Positions 47,777-55,752 of a stretch of DNA of 64,000 nucleotides are shown in pieces. The stretch is from Saprospiraceae bacterium (GTDB lineage: Bacteria; Bacteroidota; Bacteroidia; Chitinophagales; Saprospiraceae): NCBI GenBank assembly GCA_016714895.1, contig JADKBV010000012.1, positions 124,001-188,000 of the forward strand, written 5' to 3'. The translations under genes were made by a program, and so were the position numbers. Within the stretch, counting starts at the first letter, position 1. The number at the start of each line of letters is the position of its first letter. A model generated the notes under the pieces. It saw nothing but the letters and a program-made list of their open reading frames with translations, ran no database searches and was not told the DNA's origin.

Positions 47777-47933
47777 AAGCTACCTTTTCAGATACAAACA
47801 GAGCGATTTCTTTTTTTGAAAAGTTTTTACCTGAAGAACTGGTATTTTAATTATTAAGATCTTATAATAATGAAAAAAAATCGTAAATACAGACAGGAAT
47901 TTTTTATGGAAGATTCTGCTCTTCAAAATGTTA

Positions 47934-48246
47934 AGGCCCCTTTAGATTTGCACCGAAGGGGAGACTTTGGGTAGCACGACAAATGAAGAAAGTTATACGC
48001 ATTTCACTTTGTCCGACAATCGAAATTCCCCTCCTTCGGTGGGGTGACTGACCGATGCGAAGCAATTTTGAACCCACCCACAAGGGCTCAAAATAGGGAA
48101 GGAACCGCGAACTACGGCTCGCGGGTGGAAAATTAAAAAAGTTACTGTAATTTAAGCCCCGATGCTCACGCAAGTTTGCAACTTGTGCCTCTGTAAAATA
48201 ACTGTCTTTCTATACTCGTCCAAGATTGTTACTTGTGGCTCTATCT
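47934..48246. repeat. Hairpin-rich tandem repeat, unit 1
   Basis: A unit of about 310 bases repeated at 48250-48560. It contains CCCCTCCTTCGGTGGGGTGACTG, GGGCTCAAAATAGGGAAGGAA, CCGCGAACTACGGCTCGCGGG and CAAGTTTGCAACTTG, each able to form a stem. The open frames across it are not protein-like. Base composition is higher in G and C than the neighbourhood. No product is proposed. Confidence 0.75.
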
Positions 48247-48249
48247 CCA

Positions 48250-48560
48250 GGCACCTCTAAATCTCCCCGAAGGGGAGACTTTGGAGTTCACGACAACCAA
48301 ACGAAGTTAAAACCATCTGAAATCGGCCGACCATCGAAGTTCCCCTCCTTCGGAGGGGTGACTGACCGATGCGAAGCAATTTTGAGCCCACCCACAAGGG
48401 CTCAAAATAGGGAAGGAACCGCGAACTGCGGCTCGCGGGTGGAGAAATATAAAAGTTACTGTAGTTTATGCCCCGATGTCCCTGCCAGTTTGCAACTTGT
48501 GCTTCTGTAAATACCTACCTTTTTATGCTCTCACAAGTTTATTCCTTGTGTGTCATACAT
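48250..48560. repeat. Hairpin-rich tandem repeat, unit 2
   Basis: Second unit, in direct orientation immediately after the first. Hairpins include CTCCCCGAAGGGGAG, CCCCTCCTTCGGAGGGG and CCGCGAACTGCGGCTCGCGG. Its tail from 48471 (CCCCGATG...) runs into the 330-bp direct repeat that is found again at 49800. CRISPR is excluded: units are too long and adjacent, with no spacers. Confidence 0.75.
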
Positions 48561-48799
48561 ACCCCATTCCGGATTCCATCTGCCATACCATAAAATAAAA
48601 ATGTATTAATCCACGAGCACTAAACCAAAGATAAAACAAAAGTACGGGTAATGGAGTAGGTTGGGGTGTTTTTTGTGGTAGATGATCACATATGATGACC
48701 ATTTTTTGAATTTTGATTCAAATGACATTATATTTAATGTATCAGCACTTATTATTCATGGGTGAACTGGAATAGAAAATAGGTAAAAATGGAAGGGAA
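48471..48799. repeat. Left copy of a 330-bp direct repeat
   Basis: Nearly identical to 49800-50132 in the same orientation, from CCCCGATG to GGAAGGGAA, with the long stretch from AAGATAAAACAAAAG onward almost unchanged. The pair encloses 1.0 kb carrying the immunity-like gene and a toxin tail. Non-coding. It probably arose by duplication or recombination and could recombine again to delete the gene between. Confidence 0.9.
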
Positions 48800-48908
48800 G
48801 ATGAAGGATTCGATCATTAGAGGATATTCCAAACTCGAAATGACCGAACAGGTAGTAGAGGAATAAAGTAATCTAACTTTATATCCTTTCAAATTTTAAC
48901 TTTCTGGC

Positions 48909-49655
48909 CTAGCAAAATTTGTCTTCATCTAAATTTAAAGTGTAATCGTTAAATTTATAGTGTGTACCCATGACATCAAAAAATTGTATATTTTTAATTT
49001 TTTCATTTTCCAATCTGCTTTTTAAACGATCTGACATTAAAAAAGTAGTGATCAAAAAAGGAATGCATAATAAATCTATTTCATATACAAAATCTAAAAA
49101 TCTGATTTCCGGATATCTGAAGTCACCTAAATTTGTATTCCCATCTTCATGTAGAAGTGAAGCATTCTCTCGAATAAACGCACTAAAATCTTCGCCTGAC
49201 TGAAATTTCATGGGTATATAATATTCATGACCAAAGGGTTTGTAGCAGATTTTGGAGTTTGAAAAATCTACATAATTTGTATAGTCCTCCAGGAATGCCA
49301 AAAAATATCCCTTGTATATATTACCTCGTTGTCTATAATTGATTGGAAACAACTCGTATTTCGGTACATTTACACTTTCGAATATTTCCAGCATTCTATC
49401 ACTGACAAATATAAAATTAGGCCCGAGACCATTATAATCGTTGGCAATCTCATACTGCCCCTTTGAAGAAAACAGTATATTAGCAAATGGATTTTTCCCC
49501 GGAGACTCATACTTAAATGTTAAATCTGACCAACTTCTTTGTTTGTCCCAAAAATCTAAAAACTTTTGTTTTATAGGTTGATATTTATTAATATCAATAT
49601 CGACAGGACCACCGAAATAGCTCTTTGTATGAAATGCATAATACTTTGAATTCAT
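48909..49655 (-). CDS. Orphan immunity-like protein, function unknown
   Basis: 248 residues from an ATG at 49655, no signal peptide, moderate acidity, mostly mixed alpha/beta with many aromatics (MNSKYYAFHTKSYFGG, DFWDKQRSWSDLTFKY). It ends NLDEDKFC. No family is recognised by eye. Immediately upstream on the same strand lies a short coding tail resembling the end of a toxin gene, and direct repeats flank the pair, so an immunity gene left behind by a lost polymorphic toxin is the best reading. This is inference from context and size. Confidence 0.6.
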   Translation of the reverse strand: MNSKYYAFHTKSYFGGPVDIDINKYQPIKQKFLDFWDKQRSWSDLTFKYESPGKNPFANILFSSKGQYEIANDYNGLGPNFIFVSDRMLEIFESVNVPKYELFPINYRQRGNIYKGYFLAFLEDYTNYVDFSNSKICYKPFGHEYYIPMKFQSGEDFSAFIRENASLLHEDGNTNLGDFRYPEIRFLDFVYEIDLLCIPFLITTFLMSDRLKSRLENEKIKNIQFFDVMGTHYKFNDYTLNLDEDKFC

Positions 49656-49690
49656 ATTATTGTATTATTAAAAAAGATTAATCAATAAAA

Positions 49691-49801
49691 TTATTTATAT
49701 GCAGGAAATGGGGGAGAAAAATGTTCATGCAAACTTTTACCCGTACCACCCGAAGTTGCCTTAGGTATTCCATTACCATATGCCTTGGTTATTTCATCAC
49801 C
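49691..49801 (-). pseudogene. C-terminal remnant of a toxin-like gene
   Basis: A 36-residue open tail with no start: GDEITKAYGNGIPKATSGG followed by TGKSLHEHFSPPFPAYK and a stop at 49691. Sequence upstream of codon 1 is the 330-bp repeat, so the rest of the gene has been replaced. It sits 36 bases before the orphan immunity-like gene, the usual toxin-immunity order. The parent family is not recognised. Confidence 0.6.
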
Positions 49802-50132
49802 CCGATGCTCGCGCAAGTTTGCAACTGGTACCTCTGTAAATACCTGCCTTTCTATTCTCCCACAAGTTTATTCCTTGTGAGTCATACATATCTACCCCAT
49901 TCCGGATTCCAACTGCCATACCATAAAATAAAAATGAATCATTTTACTTTTATTATCCCAAAGATAAAACAAAAGTTCGGGTAATGGAGTAGGTTGGGGT
50001 GTTTTTTGTGGTAGATGATCACATATGATGACCATTTTTTGAATTTTGATTCAAATGACATTATATTTAATGTATCAGCACTTATTATTCATGGGTGAAC
50101 TGGAATAGAAAATAGGTAAAAATGGAAGGGAA
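49800..50132. repeat. Right copy of the 330-bp direct repeat
   Basis: Direct repeat of 48471-48799. It begins exactly where the toxin-like tail loses its upstream coding part, which marks it as the recombination boundary. The rest, to 50183, is non-coding. Confidence 0.9.
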
Positions 50133-50183
50133 TACCTAGACTTCATCCTTCATAGGAGTCGCTACCTTTGCTTCAAGAAGGGA

Positions 50184-50732
50184 TTATTTTTTTACCACAA
50201 CAGAATTTTTCAAAATTTCATAATGCTTTTCTAAATTTACCTTAGAAAAGTTATATTCATTCCAATAAGTTGTTTCAAATAATATTTTCAAGGTGTCAGA
50301 ATAATAATTTGATTCAACGATAATGCCCATCCCGGGTAATTCCCGACAGACAGTGATATATTCCTTTTTATTGTAGTTTTCTAAAGTGATGAAATAAACT
50401 GGTGGTTTATTGTATTTCAAACTTAATTTATTTCTGACAAAAGTTGTATCATAAGAATAGGTATTAAATGGATTATAGTCATTGTAGACTTGTGAATTAC
50501 CAAATGCAATTGTATAACTAATTGGCAAAATGGTGTCGTATTCTCTAATTACTGTATATGCCTTAAAATGTTGCAAAAAATGACCTTTGAGTTTTACCGT
50601 ATCCAAAGTACTGATCAGGCAGTACTCTTGTTCATTTGTACAATATGTAAATTTTCTTATATCAGGGTTAATTTGTTTACAATAACAAAATCCTAAAACA
50701 AATGTAAAATAAAATAAAACTCTAATAACCAT
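50184..50732 (-). CDS. Small secreted or lipid-anchored protein, candidate immunity protein of effector 1
   Basis: 182 residues. The N-terminus is hydrophobic (MVIRVLFYFTFVLGFCYC), with cysteines near residue 16-18 that could be lipidated, so an exported lipoprotein is likely. The mature part is beta-rich (TYCTNEQEYCLISTLDTVKLKGHF). No family recognised. The ATG overlaps the end of the effector gene by 11 bases, so it is translationally coupled. An exported immunity protein would make sense against a secreted, protease-like effector. Confidence 0.65.
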   Translation of the reverse strand: MVIRVLFYFTFVLGFCYCKQINPDIRKFTYCTNEQEYCLISTLDTVKLKGHFLQHFKAYTVIREYDTILPISYTIAFGNSQVYNDYNPFNTYSYDTTFVRNKLSLKYNKPPVYFITLENYNKKEYITVCRELPGMGIIVESNYYSDTLKILFETTYWNEYNFSKVNLEKHYEILKNSVVVKK

Positions 50733-52371
50733 ATCTTTCGTTCGTTTGTTTAATCATGTATTTGTATCTCTTTTTAGCATCTTCAATTAAACTCTCATAA
50801 GTTTTGAAATGACATTGTGCACCCCCGCAACTTAAAAACTGGCCCGTTCTTACACCATCCATACAATATGCTTGTCCTTCAGGTTCTCGGTCATGATGAA
50901 AACCTGCCTGATGTGCCGTGCCGTGTAAAATTAAGTATGCTATTGATCTGTATGTGCCACCAGGTTTTCTTAAATCATTGTCATCAGAATTATTAGAATA
51001 AGCCCAGTTTAGCGAATTATTGTCGTCACCATTTAATTCACTTACGTCGATCATTATACACCTTAATGTACTTCTTTCTGGATTTAATTCCCCCAAGTTC
51101 TCCATACGTGGCCAATTACGTATGTCTTGATGTTGCTTACATTCATGTTTTGTGGGGCGGCATGCCGGACAACCCGGATTAGGTGTGTATTCTGGGTCAT
51201 CATAATAACTAATATCAAGCCTAAGGGCATCTGTCCCAAATATTAAATCAACAACTTTACTTTTACTTTTGCCGATTACTACAAACCCATCATTCTTGCC
51301 TATTTTAGATTTTTTTGTAATAGTGTTTAATTTTATTTTCAAACCAGTCAATTGAAAAAACTCTTTTGTTTTAGAAATTATAGATGCTGTACTTAAATTC
51401 GTAGCATTTAGTAAGTAAAGAGTACCAGTACCTTTGCCATTTAATAAATTTGTTTCAACCTTAATTGAGATTTTATCACCTAAAGGTGTATTCATGCCTA
51501 TTACTTTAATAAAAAAGTATGTGTCATCAGAATTTAAATATGGATTATCATCAACTAAATTGAACGTACTATCACAAGAAAACAGATCAAAATATCGGAT
51601 TTCTGCGGATACACTATCTGATAATTCAGCTAAATCTTCCACCAGATCCTCAATAGTTTGATTCACATCTACTACTTCTCCATCAAAATTCATAGTTAAT
51701 TTGGCGTATTCTTTTACATTGGTAGAGGTATTGTAATAAGTTGTTTTGGTCAAAGAAGTAACATTTGTTATATTAAATTCAAACTCTTCCATATAGTCAA
51801 TGAATTTATCATCTTCTAAACAGTTACTACAATAATTCCTGTTTCCAGTATCACAACAAACAATTTTATCTAATATAAAATTTTTTAAAATTCGAATAGC
51901 TTCTTTTTCTACTTCTACTACTGGTTTTTGTTTTAATTTATTAGTAGCTTGCGAAAGTTCTATCTTTAAATATTTAATTTGCTCTGAAGTAACACAATCA
52001 AAATCAATCTCGGTTGGGAAATTCAACTCAATATGAATTTTATCAAAAACACCTTTACTGTTGGCCTCTAATCCAATGAGCAAGAAGTATTCAGATTCTT
52101 CTTGAGCTTTACTTTTAATACTTTCCCACCAAAAGGTAAAATTCTGATCCATATATTCATTTAACGGATAAAAGGCAAAATCATATATTTTGAATCTTGT
52201 TTTAAATGTATCTGGCAATTGATTTATTAAATCTGTAGACGCAGCTTCAAGATTATTTACATCAATATTGCTTAACTTGAATCCACTTGCATCACCAAGT
52301 CTTACATAATTCTGCCCCCATCCGCTCACTGCCAGGAGACTTAAAAGTGTGATAAAGATTAATTTTTTCAT
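50722..52371 (-). CDS. Secreted effector-like protein with degenerate metzincin motif (effector 1)
   Basis: 549 residues with a signal peptide (MKKLIFITLLSLLAVSGWG). The N-terminal region (about 20-160) resembles that of the Hint effector at 55749: hydrophobic start, EYMDQNFTFWW, SEYFLLIGLEANSKG, FPTEIDFDC, EAIRILKNFI. The C-terminus holds ILHGTAHQAGFHHD, the metzincin HExxHxxGxxHD pattern but with Gly for the catalytic Glu, then CMDGVRTGQFLSCGGAQC, cysteines like those of archaemetzincins. It lies between the Fn3 remnant and the small exported gene, all same strand. Activity is uncertain because of the missing Glu. Confidence 0.75.
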   Translation of the reverse strand: MKKLIFITLLSLLAVSGWGQNYVRLGDASGFKLSNIDVNNLEAASTDLINQLPDTFKTRFKIYDFAFYPLNEYMDQNFTFWWESIKSKAQEESEYFLLIGLEANSKGVFDKIHIELNFPTEIDFDCVTSEQIKYLKIELSQATNKLKQKPVVEVEKEAIRILKNFILDKIVCCDTGNRNYCSNCLEDDKFIDYMEEFEFNITNVTSLTKTTYYNTSTNVKEYAKLTMNFDGEVVDVNQTIEDLVEDLAELSDSVSAEIRYFDLFSCDSTFNLVDDNPYLNSDDTYFFIKVIGMNTPLGDKISIKVETNLLNGKGTGTLYLLNATNLSTASIISKTKEFFQLTGLKIKLNTITKKSKIGKNDGFVVIGKSKSKVVDLIFGTDALRLDISYYDDPEYTPNPGCPACRPTKHECKQHQDIRNWPRMENLGELNPERSTLRCIMIDVSELNGDDNNSLNWAYSNNSDDNDLRKPGGTYRSIAYLILHGTAHQAGFHHDREPEGQAYCMDGVRTGQFLSCGGAQCHFKTYESLIEDAKKRYKYMIKQTNERYGY

Positions 52372-52392
52372 TGGAAAAGATATTTTTTATTG

Positions 52393-52440
52393 TCGATTTG
52401 TTAAGTTGACGATTTGTTAAGGTGTTGATATGTTAATTTG
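52393..52440. repeat. Short degenerate tandem repeat
   Basis: About three 16-base units related to CGATTTGTTAAGTTGA sit in the 70-base gap between effector 1 and the Fn3 remnant. AT-rich; no function proposed. Confidence 0.45.
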
Positions 52441-52442
52441 TA

Positions 52443-53166
52443 TTAAAAGCCCTGCACCACGATGACCTCCGGCATAGAAAATCCTCCGTCACTATGGGTT
52501 GCGATGATTTTGTATTCCAGGTTGAGGTTGGTATTGTCCTTGCGCGCAATCTCATGAGCAAAAGCAAATCCGTTGTATTCGATTGCGTCTGCCATCTTGT
52601 GGGCCTGATAGGCTGTGATGGTTTTGATGAGTTTGAAGCCGGACAGGTCACCGTGCGCATCATGGGTTGAGCTGCCGCCTCCGCCTGAACCACCGCCGCT
52701 GCCACCGGCACCACCGCTGCCGCCACCATTCTGTGGATCAACATATCTGAAATAGATCTTAAAGTCCCGGTGTGTAGAAGGAAAATTGGTATTGTACCTC
52801 CATTTTAAGATGGCCGCATCTTTGCCGATAAAGTTGCTGTTGCCGTTTGGCAGGGTGGGGATAATATTGAGGTCAGGATGTAAAATGGCCGCATTGGGGC
52901 TGCTGAGGTCGTAAAAGGTGCCTTGCAGGTATACGATCTCACCGCGTATACCGTCGTCATAAGGCTTGACGGTGATGACTTCAGAAGCACCGATATTGCC
53001 GGAGCTGTCCACGGCGATCAACCGGTATTGGTATTGCGTCATCGTAAGCTGTGTCGTATCAATATAGTTGGATGGCACCATCTCAAAGTCCATTTGATTC
53101 ATCGGAGGAAACTGACTTTCCGCTCTGATCTGGATGACGGTCTGCCAGGTAGTGCTGTTTCTTATC
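52443..53166 (-). pseudogene. C-terminal part of a fibronectin type III protein, 5'-truncated
   Basis: Open frame with no proper start; the first in-frame ATG is at 53102, but clear Fn3 sequence begins earlier (RNSTTWQTVIQIRAESQFPP). It continues YQYRLIAVDSSGNIGASEV, a Gly/Ser linker of about 20 residues at 52680-52740, and ends LEYKIIATHSDGGFSMPEVIVVQGF. The end aligns with that of the complete Fn3 protein at 58581. The missing piece before it is found at 61103-61324. It may still be translated from 53102, giving 219 residues. Confidence 0.8.
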
Positions 53167-53255
53167 TTTTTTCAATTTTTACACCAAAATATTTTCAGAA
53201 TTCCTAACATTTTATATTTTTACACAAAATTTATATCACTTAAAAAACATTACAT

Positions 53256-54659
53256 ATGAAATATCTTGTTGCATCCCTTTTTTTATTTTGTTCTTCCTTA
53301 GGCTTTACGCAGACAATCAGGTTTTCTCCCGAAAATAAGTTGTTTGATCTCCCGGGTCAAAATTTACAATTGAGAAATCCATTTAAACCTATTTTGGTTG
53401 GTGACGATCCGAATCATTGGTTTTTTGGATTTAATAGCGGAAATTGTTTAGCTTATAAAAAAGACTCCATCACTGGTTCCTATCAGAAGGTATCTCATTT
53501 GCCTATATCTGCAAATTTAACAGTCCTGGATGTCAGAGATTATAATGGCAAGGAAGGTTATGAAATATTGACTGATTCCGAAATCTATTATTTCAATAAT
53601 ACAGGAAACTATTGGACTTATTCCTTTTTCAATATTTGGAATAAGGTCATAAAAGGGTACGGAGATTTTAACAACGATGGGAAGATGGACTTCATTGCTG
53701 AGGATGACGTACCTTTTGAAGCAGATGTAATGTATTTAATGTTAAATAAAGGGAACAATAACTTTGAATCAATAATGATTGACCAAAGTAATAATGATGT
53801 TGAGACCATGGCTGCCGGTGACATTGATAATAACGGCCATTTAGATTTTGTAGTAACTCAATCTGTCGGTAAGCCTATAAAATTCTTTTTTAATAACGGG
53901 GACTCAACGTTTACAAAAAAGGAAATCGCTTCACCTTCAGGACTTTGTTGTAACACCTTGGGAATTGAATTGGTTGATATAGATAATGACGGCGATCTGG
54001 ATCTTTTACTACCCGGGAAAAATAATGGTATTTTCGTTATTAAAAATACAAACAATTTTTCAAATACGCTTTTTGTATCACAACCTCAGATCAAAGATTT
54101 AGGAGATGTTATCATGGCAAAGGCTCATGATTTTAACAAAGATGGCCATATGGACATTGTTTATGTCATTCAGAAAGAAACCCCTAAGGTCATCCAACTT
54201 TATCTTCTGGAAGGTAAAGAAGATGGAACGTATTTTCCACAGGTTTTGCTGCAATCTTTGACCAATAATAATCAGGTAGGTTTTTTTGATGGTACTTCAG
54301 TAAAAGAAAATTTACATCTTGTTGATATAAACAGAGACGGAGATACAGATATTACCTTTACATCTTCGGAGAGTAAAAAACAAATCGTGCTGTATTACGG
54401 CATTACAACATCGACAGATGAAAGCCCCGTCCTTGAAAACAAATATTTTTACCCTACCGTCACATACGGCCCGATTTTTTCTGTTGCACCGGAAGGCACA
54501 ACTTCAGTGGTATTAGATATTTTTGGAAGAAAAATAATGGATATCCATCCATCACAACAATCTATCTCACTTGACTACCTGGGCTCAGGTACTTATTTTA
54601 TCATGACATATCATAACGGAATACTAAAAGGTCGGGATCGGGTGATGGTGATGAAGTAA
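53256..54659 (+). CDS. Secreted FG-GAP/VCBS-repeat protein with T9SS sorting domain
   Basis: 467 residues: signal peptide MKYLVASLFLFCSSLGFTQ, at least five FG-GAP calcium-binding loops (GDFNNDGKMDFI, GDIDNNGHLDFV, VDIDNDGDLDLL, HDFNKDGHMDIV, VDINRDGDTDIT), a beta-propeller layout, and a T9SS tail (FYPTVTYGPIFSVAP ... RDRVMVMK). It lies opposite in strand to the effector genes on both sides. A paralogue (61397) lies beside the other cassette. Likely a surface or secreted adhesin-like protein. Confidence 0.88.
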   Translation: MKYLVASLFLFCSSLGFTQTIRFSPENKLFDLPGQNLQLRNPFKPILVGDDPNHWFFGFNSGNCLAYKKDSITGSYQKVSHLPISANLTVLDVRDYNGKEGYEILTDSEIYYFNNTGNYWTYSFFNIWNKVIKGYGDFNNDGKMDFIAEDDVPFEADVMYLMLNKGNNNFESIMIDQSNNDVETMAAGDIDNNGHLDFVVTQSVGKPIKFFFNNGDSTFTKKEIASPSGLCCNTLGIELVDIDNDGDLDLLLPGKNNGIFVIKNTNNFSNTLFVSQPQIKDLGDVIMAKAHDFNKDGHMDIVYVIQKETPKVIQLYLLEGKEDGTYFPQVLLQSLTNNNQVGFFDGTSVKENLHLVDINRDGDTDITFTSSESKKQIVLYYGITTSTDESPVLENKYFYPTVTYGPIFSVAPEGTTSVVLDIFGRKIMDIHPSQQSISLDYLGSGTYFIMTYHNGILKGRDRVMVMK

Positions 54660-54732
54660 GATGACGGCAAGTCCGTTTTAATGAGCTGTTGTATACATTT
54701 CTTATGGAATGTTTATATCAACCCAAAGGCTT

Positions 54733-55752
54733 TTACCTCTTCAGCTTCTCCTCAATAAACCAATTATATTGAGTAAAGAACCGGACTTTTTGTTTTTGTT
54801 TCATCATTCCGGTCAGGATGTCTTCCGGGGTCATACCCAGTTTTTTAGCTGTTTTAAGGATGGTTTTTTGATTGACTTCCATGGCTTTTTTTTGCGTGCC
54901 GAATACGTCCATACCTTCACCTTCAGATGTGAAGCGGCCATATACAAACTTTCCCTTGGTTGACCAGGCGAGAGAAGCTATCATCTCATCGTCGTTGTTG
55001 TATTCAAAATAGGCTGCGGTGCCAAACGCCTTACTGAGTTTATTGAGTGTATTTTGAAGGTGTGGGGTGTGTTGATCTTTGATGTCCGTGTAGGCATTGA
55101 GATTCGGATAGGCGATGTATGGCGCATTAAACCCGAACAGGATCGTATGTCCGGTAAAAGAAGCCACGACGATTTTATTTTCAAACTGTACGTCGTCTAT
55201 GATTTCGGTGATGTCCGCTTCTTTCAAATCAGGTAAAATGCCGAAAATGGTAAAACAAGCCAAAACATCATCCGTAGGTAGGTACCACCAGCGGCATTGA
55301 TCTTCGACCGAACTCAGGACATGGCTCTGCTCCTTGGTAAGTTTGATGCCTCGGTTTTCTTCTTTGATGCGTAGGGCTTCGAGATAGTTTTCAGTTATAA
55401 GAATTGACTTATATCTTTCCCATACATTACATTCCAAATCATTAGCAAAATCCCAAATTAATTTAAATCTCTTATATGAAAAGTCCTGTTCACAAGTAAC
55501 CATACAATACCCCACATCAAAATAATAAATATCTAACCAAATTCCTTTTTCTAGATTATAATCAGCTTGAATTTTTTTAGGGTAATTTGGTTGCTTTATA
55601 TATAATTCCTTTCCCCACTCAGTAAATTCGTGCCAAGTTAACCAATCAGACCTTTCAACCAATTCAACAAACTTTACTTTGTTAACTTTGGAAATAGGAT
55701 TAAATATATTATTTTTTGATACTTCCTTTTTTACTAAAATAAATTTCATCAT
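54733..55752 (-). CDS. Candidate immunity protein of the Hint effector
   Basis: 339 residues, no signal peptide, acidic and soluble. Two parts: an N-terminal stretch (residues 1-115, with DYNLEKGIWLDIYYFDVGYC) and a C-terminal domain (DQCRWWYLPTDDVLACFTIFG, FTGHTILFGFNAPY, FEYNNDDEMIASLAWSTKGKFVYG) ending with a helical tail. No family recognised. The ATG overlaps the TGA of the Hint effector (ATGA), so it is coupled to it. Cytoplasmic location would fit immunity against a nuclease toxin; this is inference. Confidence 0.75.
   Translation of the reverse strand: MMKFILVKKEVSKNNIFNPISKVNKVKFVELVERSDWLTWHEFTEWGKELYIKQPNYPKKIQADYNLEKGIWLDIYYFDVGYCMVTCEQDFSYKRFKLIWDFANDLECNVWERYKSILITENYLEALRIKEENRGIKLTKEQSHVLSSVEDQCRWWYLPTDDVLACFTIFGILPDLKEADITEIIDDVQFENKIVVASFTGHTILFGFNAPYIAYPNLNAYTDIKDQHTPHLQNTLNKLSKAFGTAAYFEYNNDDEMIASLAWSTKGKFVYGRFTSEGEGMDVFGTQKKAMEVNQKTILKTAKKLGMTPEDILTGMMKQKQKVRFFTQYNWFIEEKLKR

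Larger units (their letters stand above)
47519..47842 (+). pseudogene. Truncated, insertion-split copy of an Rpn/YhgA-like nuclease gene
   Basis: The segment repeats 63053-63403 with few differences: promoter, ATG at 47599 (MENIHDKFLNP), an inserted element of about 150 bases with a TGA inside, then KATFSDTNRAISFFEKFLPEEL and a cut at 47842. After that the sequence is unrelated. HDKF beside KATFSD is the start of the Rpn (PD-(D/E)XK, formerly transposase_31) family. Only the first about 35 codons of the family domain survive. It is a dead relic of the gene at the right edge of the window. Confidence 0.85.

Noticed and set aside
47931..48173. Minus-strand open frame of 80 codons in the repeat block
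   Set aside because: It runs through the hairpin-rich tandem repeat, has a composition driven by the repeat, and the equivalent frame is not kept in the second unit.
48226..48510. Plus-strand open frame of 94 codons
   Set aside because: Also inside the tandem repeat; rich in Pro, Ser and Arg by composition, with no domain and no counterpart in unit 1.
47934..48560. Possible CRISPR array
   Set aside because: Units of about 310 bases directly adjoin each other with no short repeats and unique spacers, and no cas gene is present.
49721..49984. Plus-strand 87-codon frame through the right direct repeat
   Set aside because: Crosses the border between the toxin tail (minus strand) and the repeat and is not maintained in the left copy.
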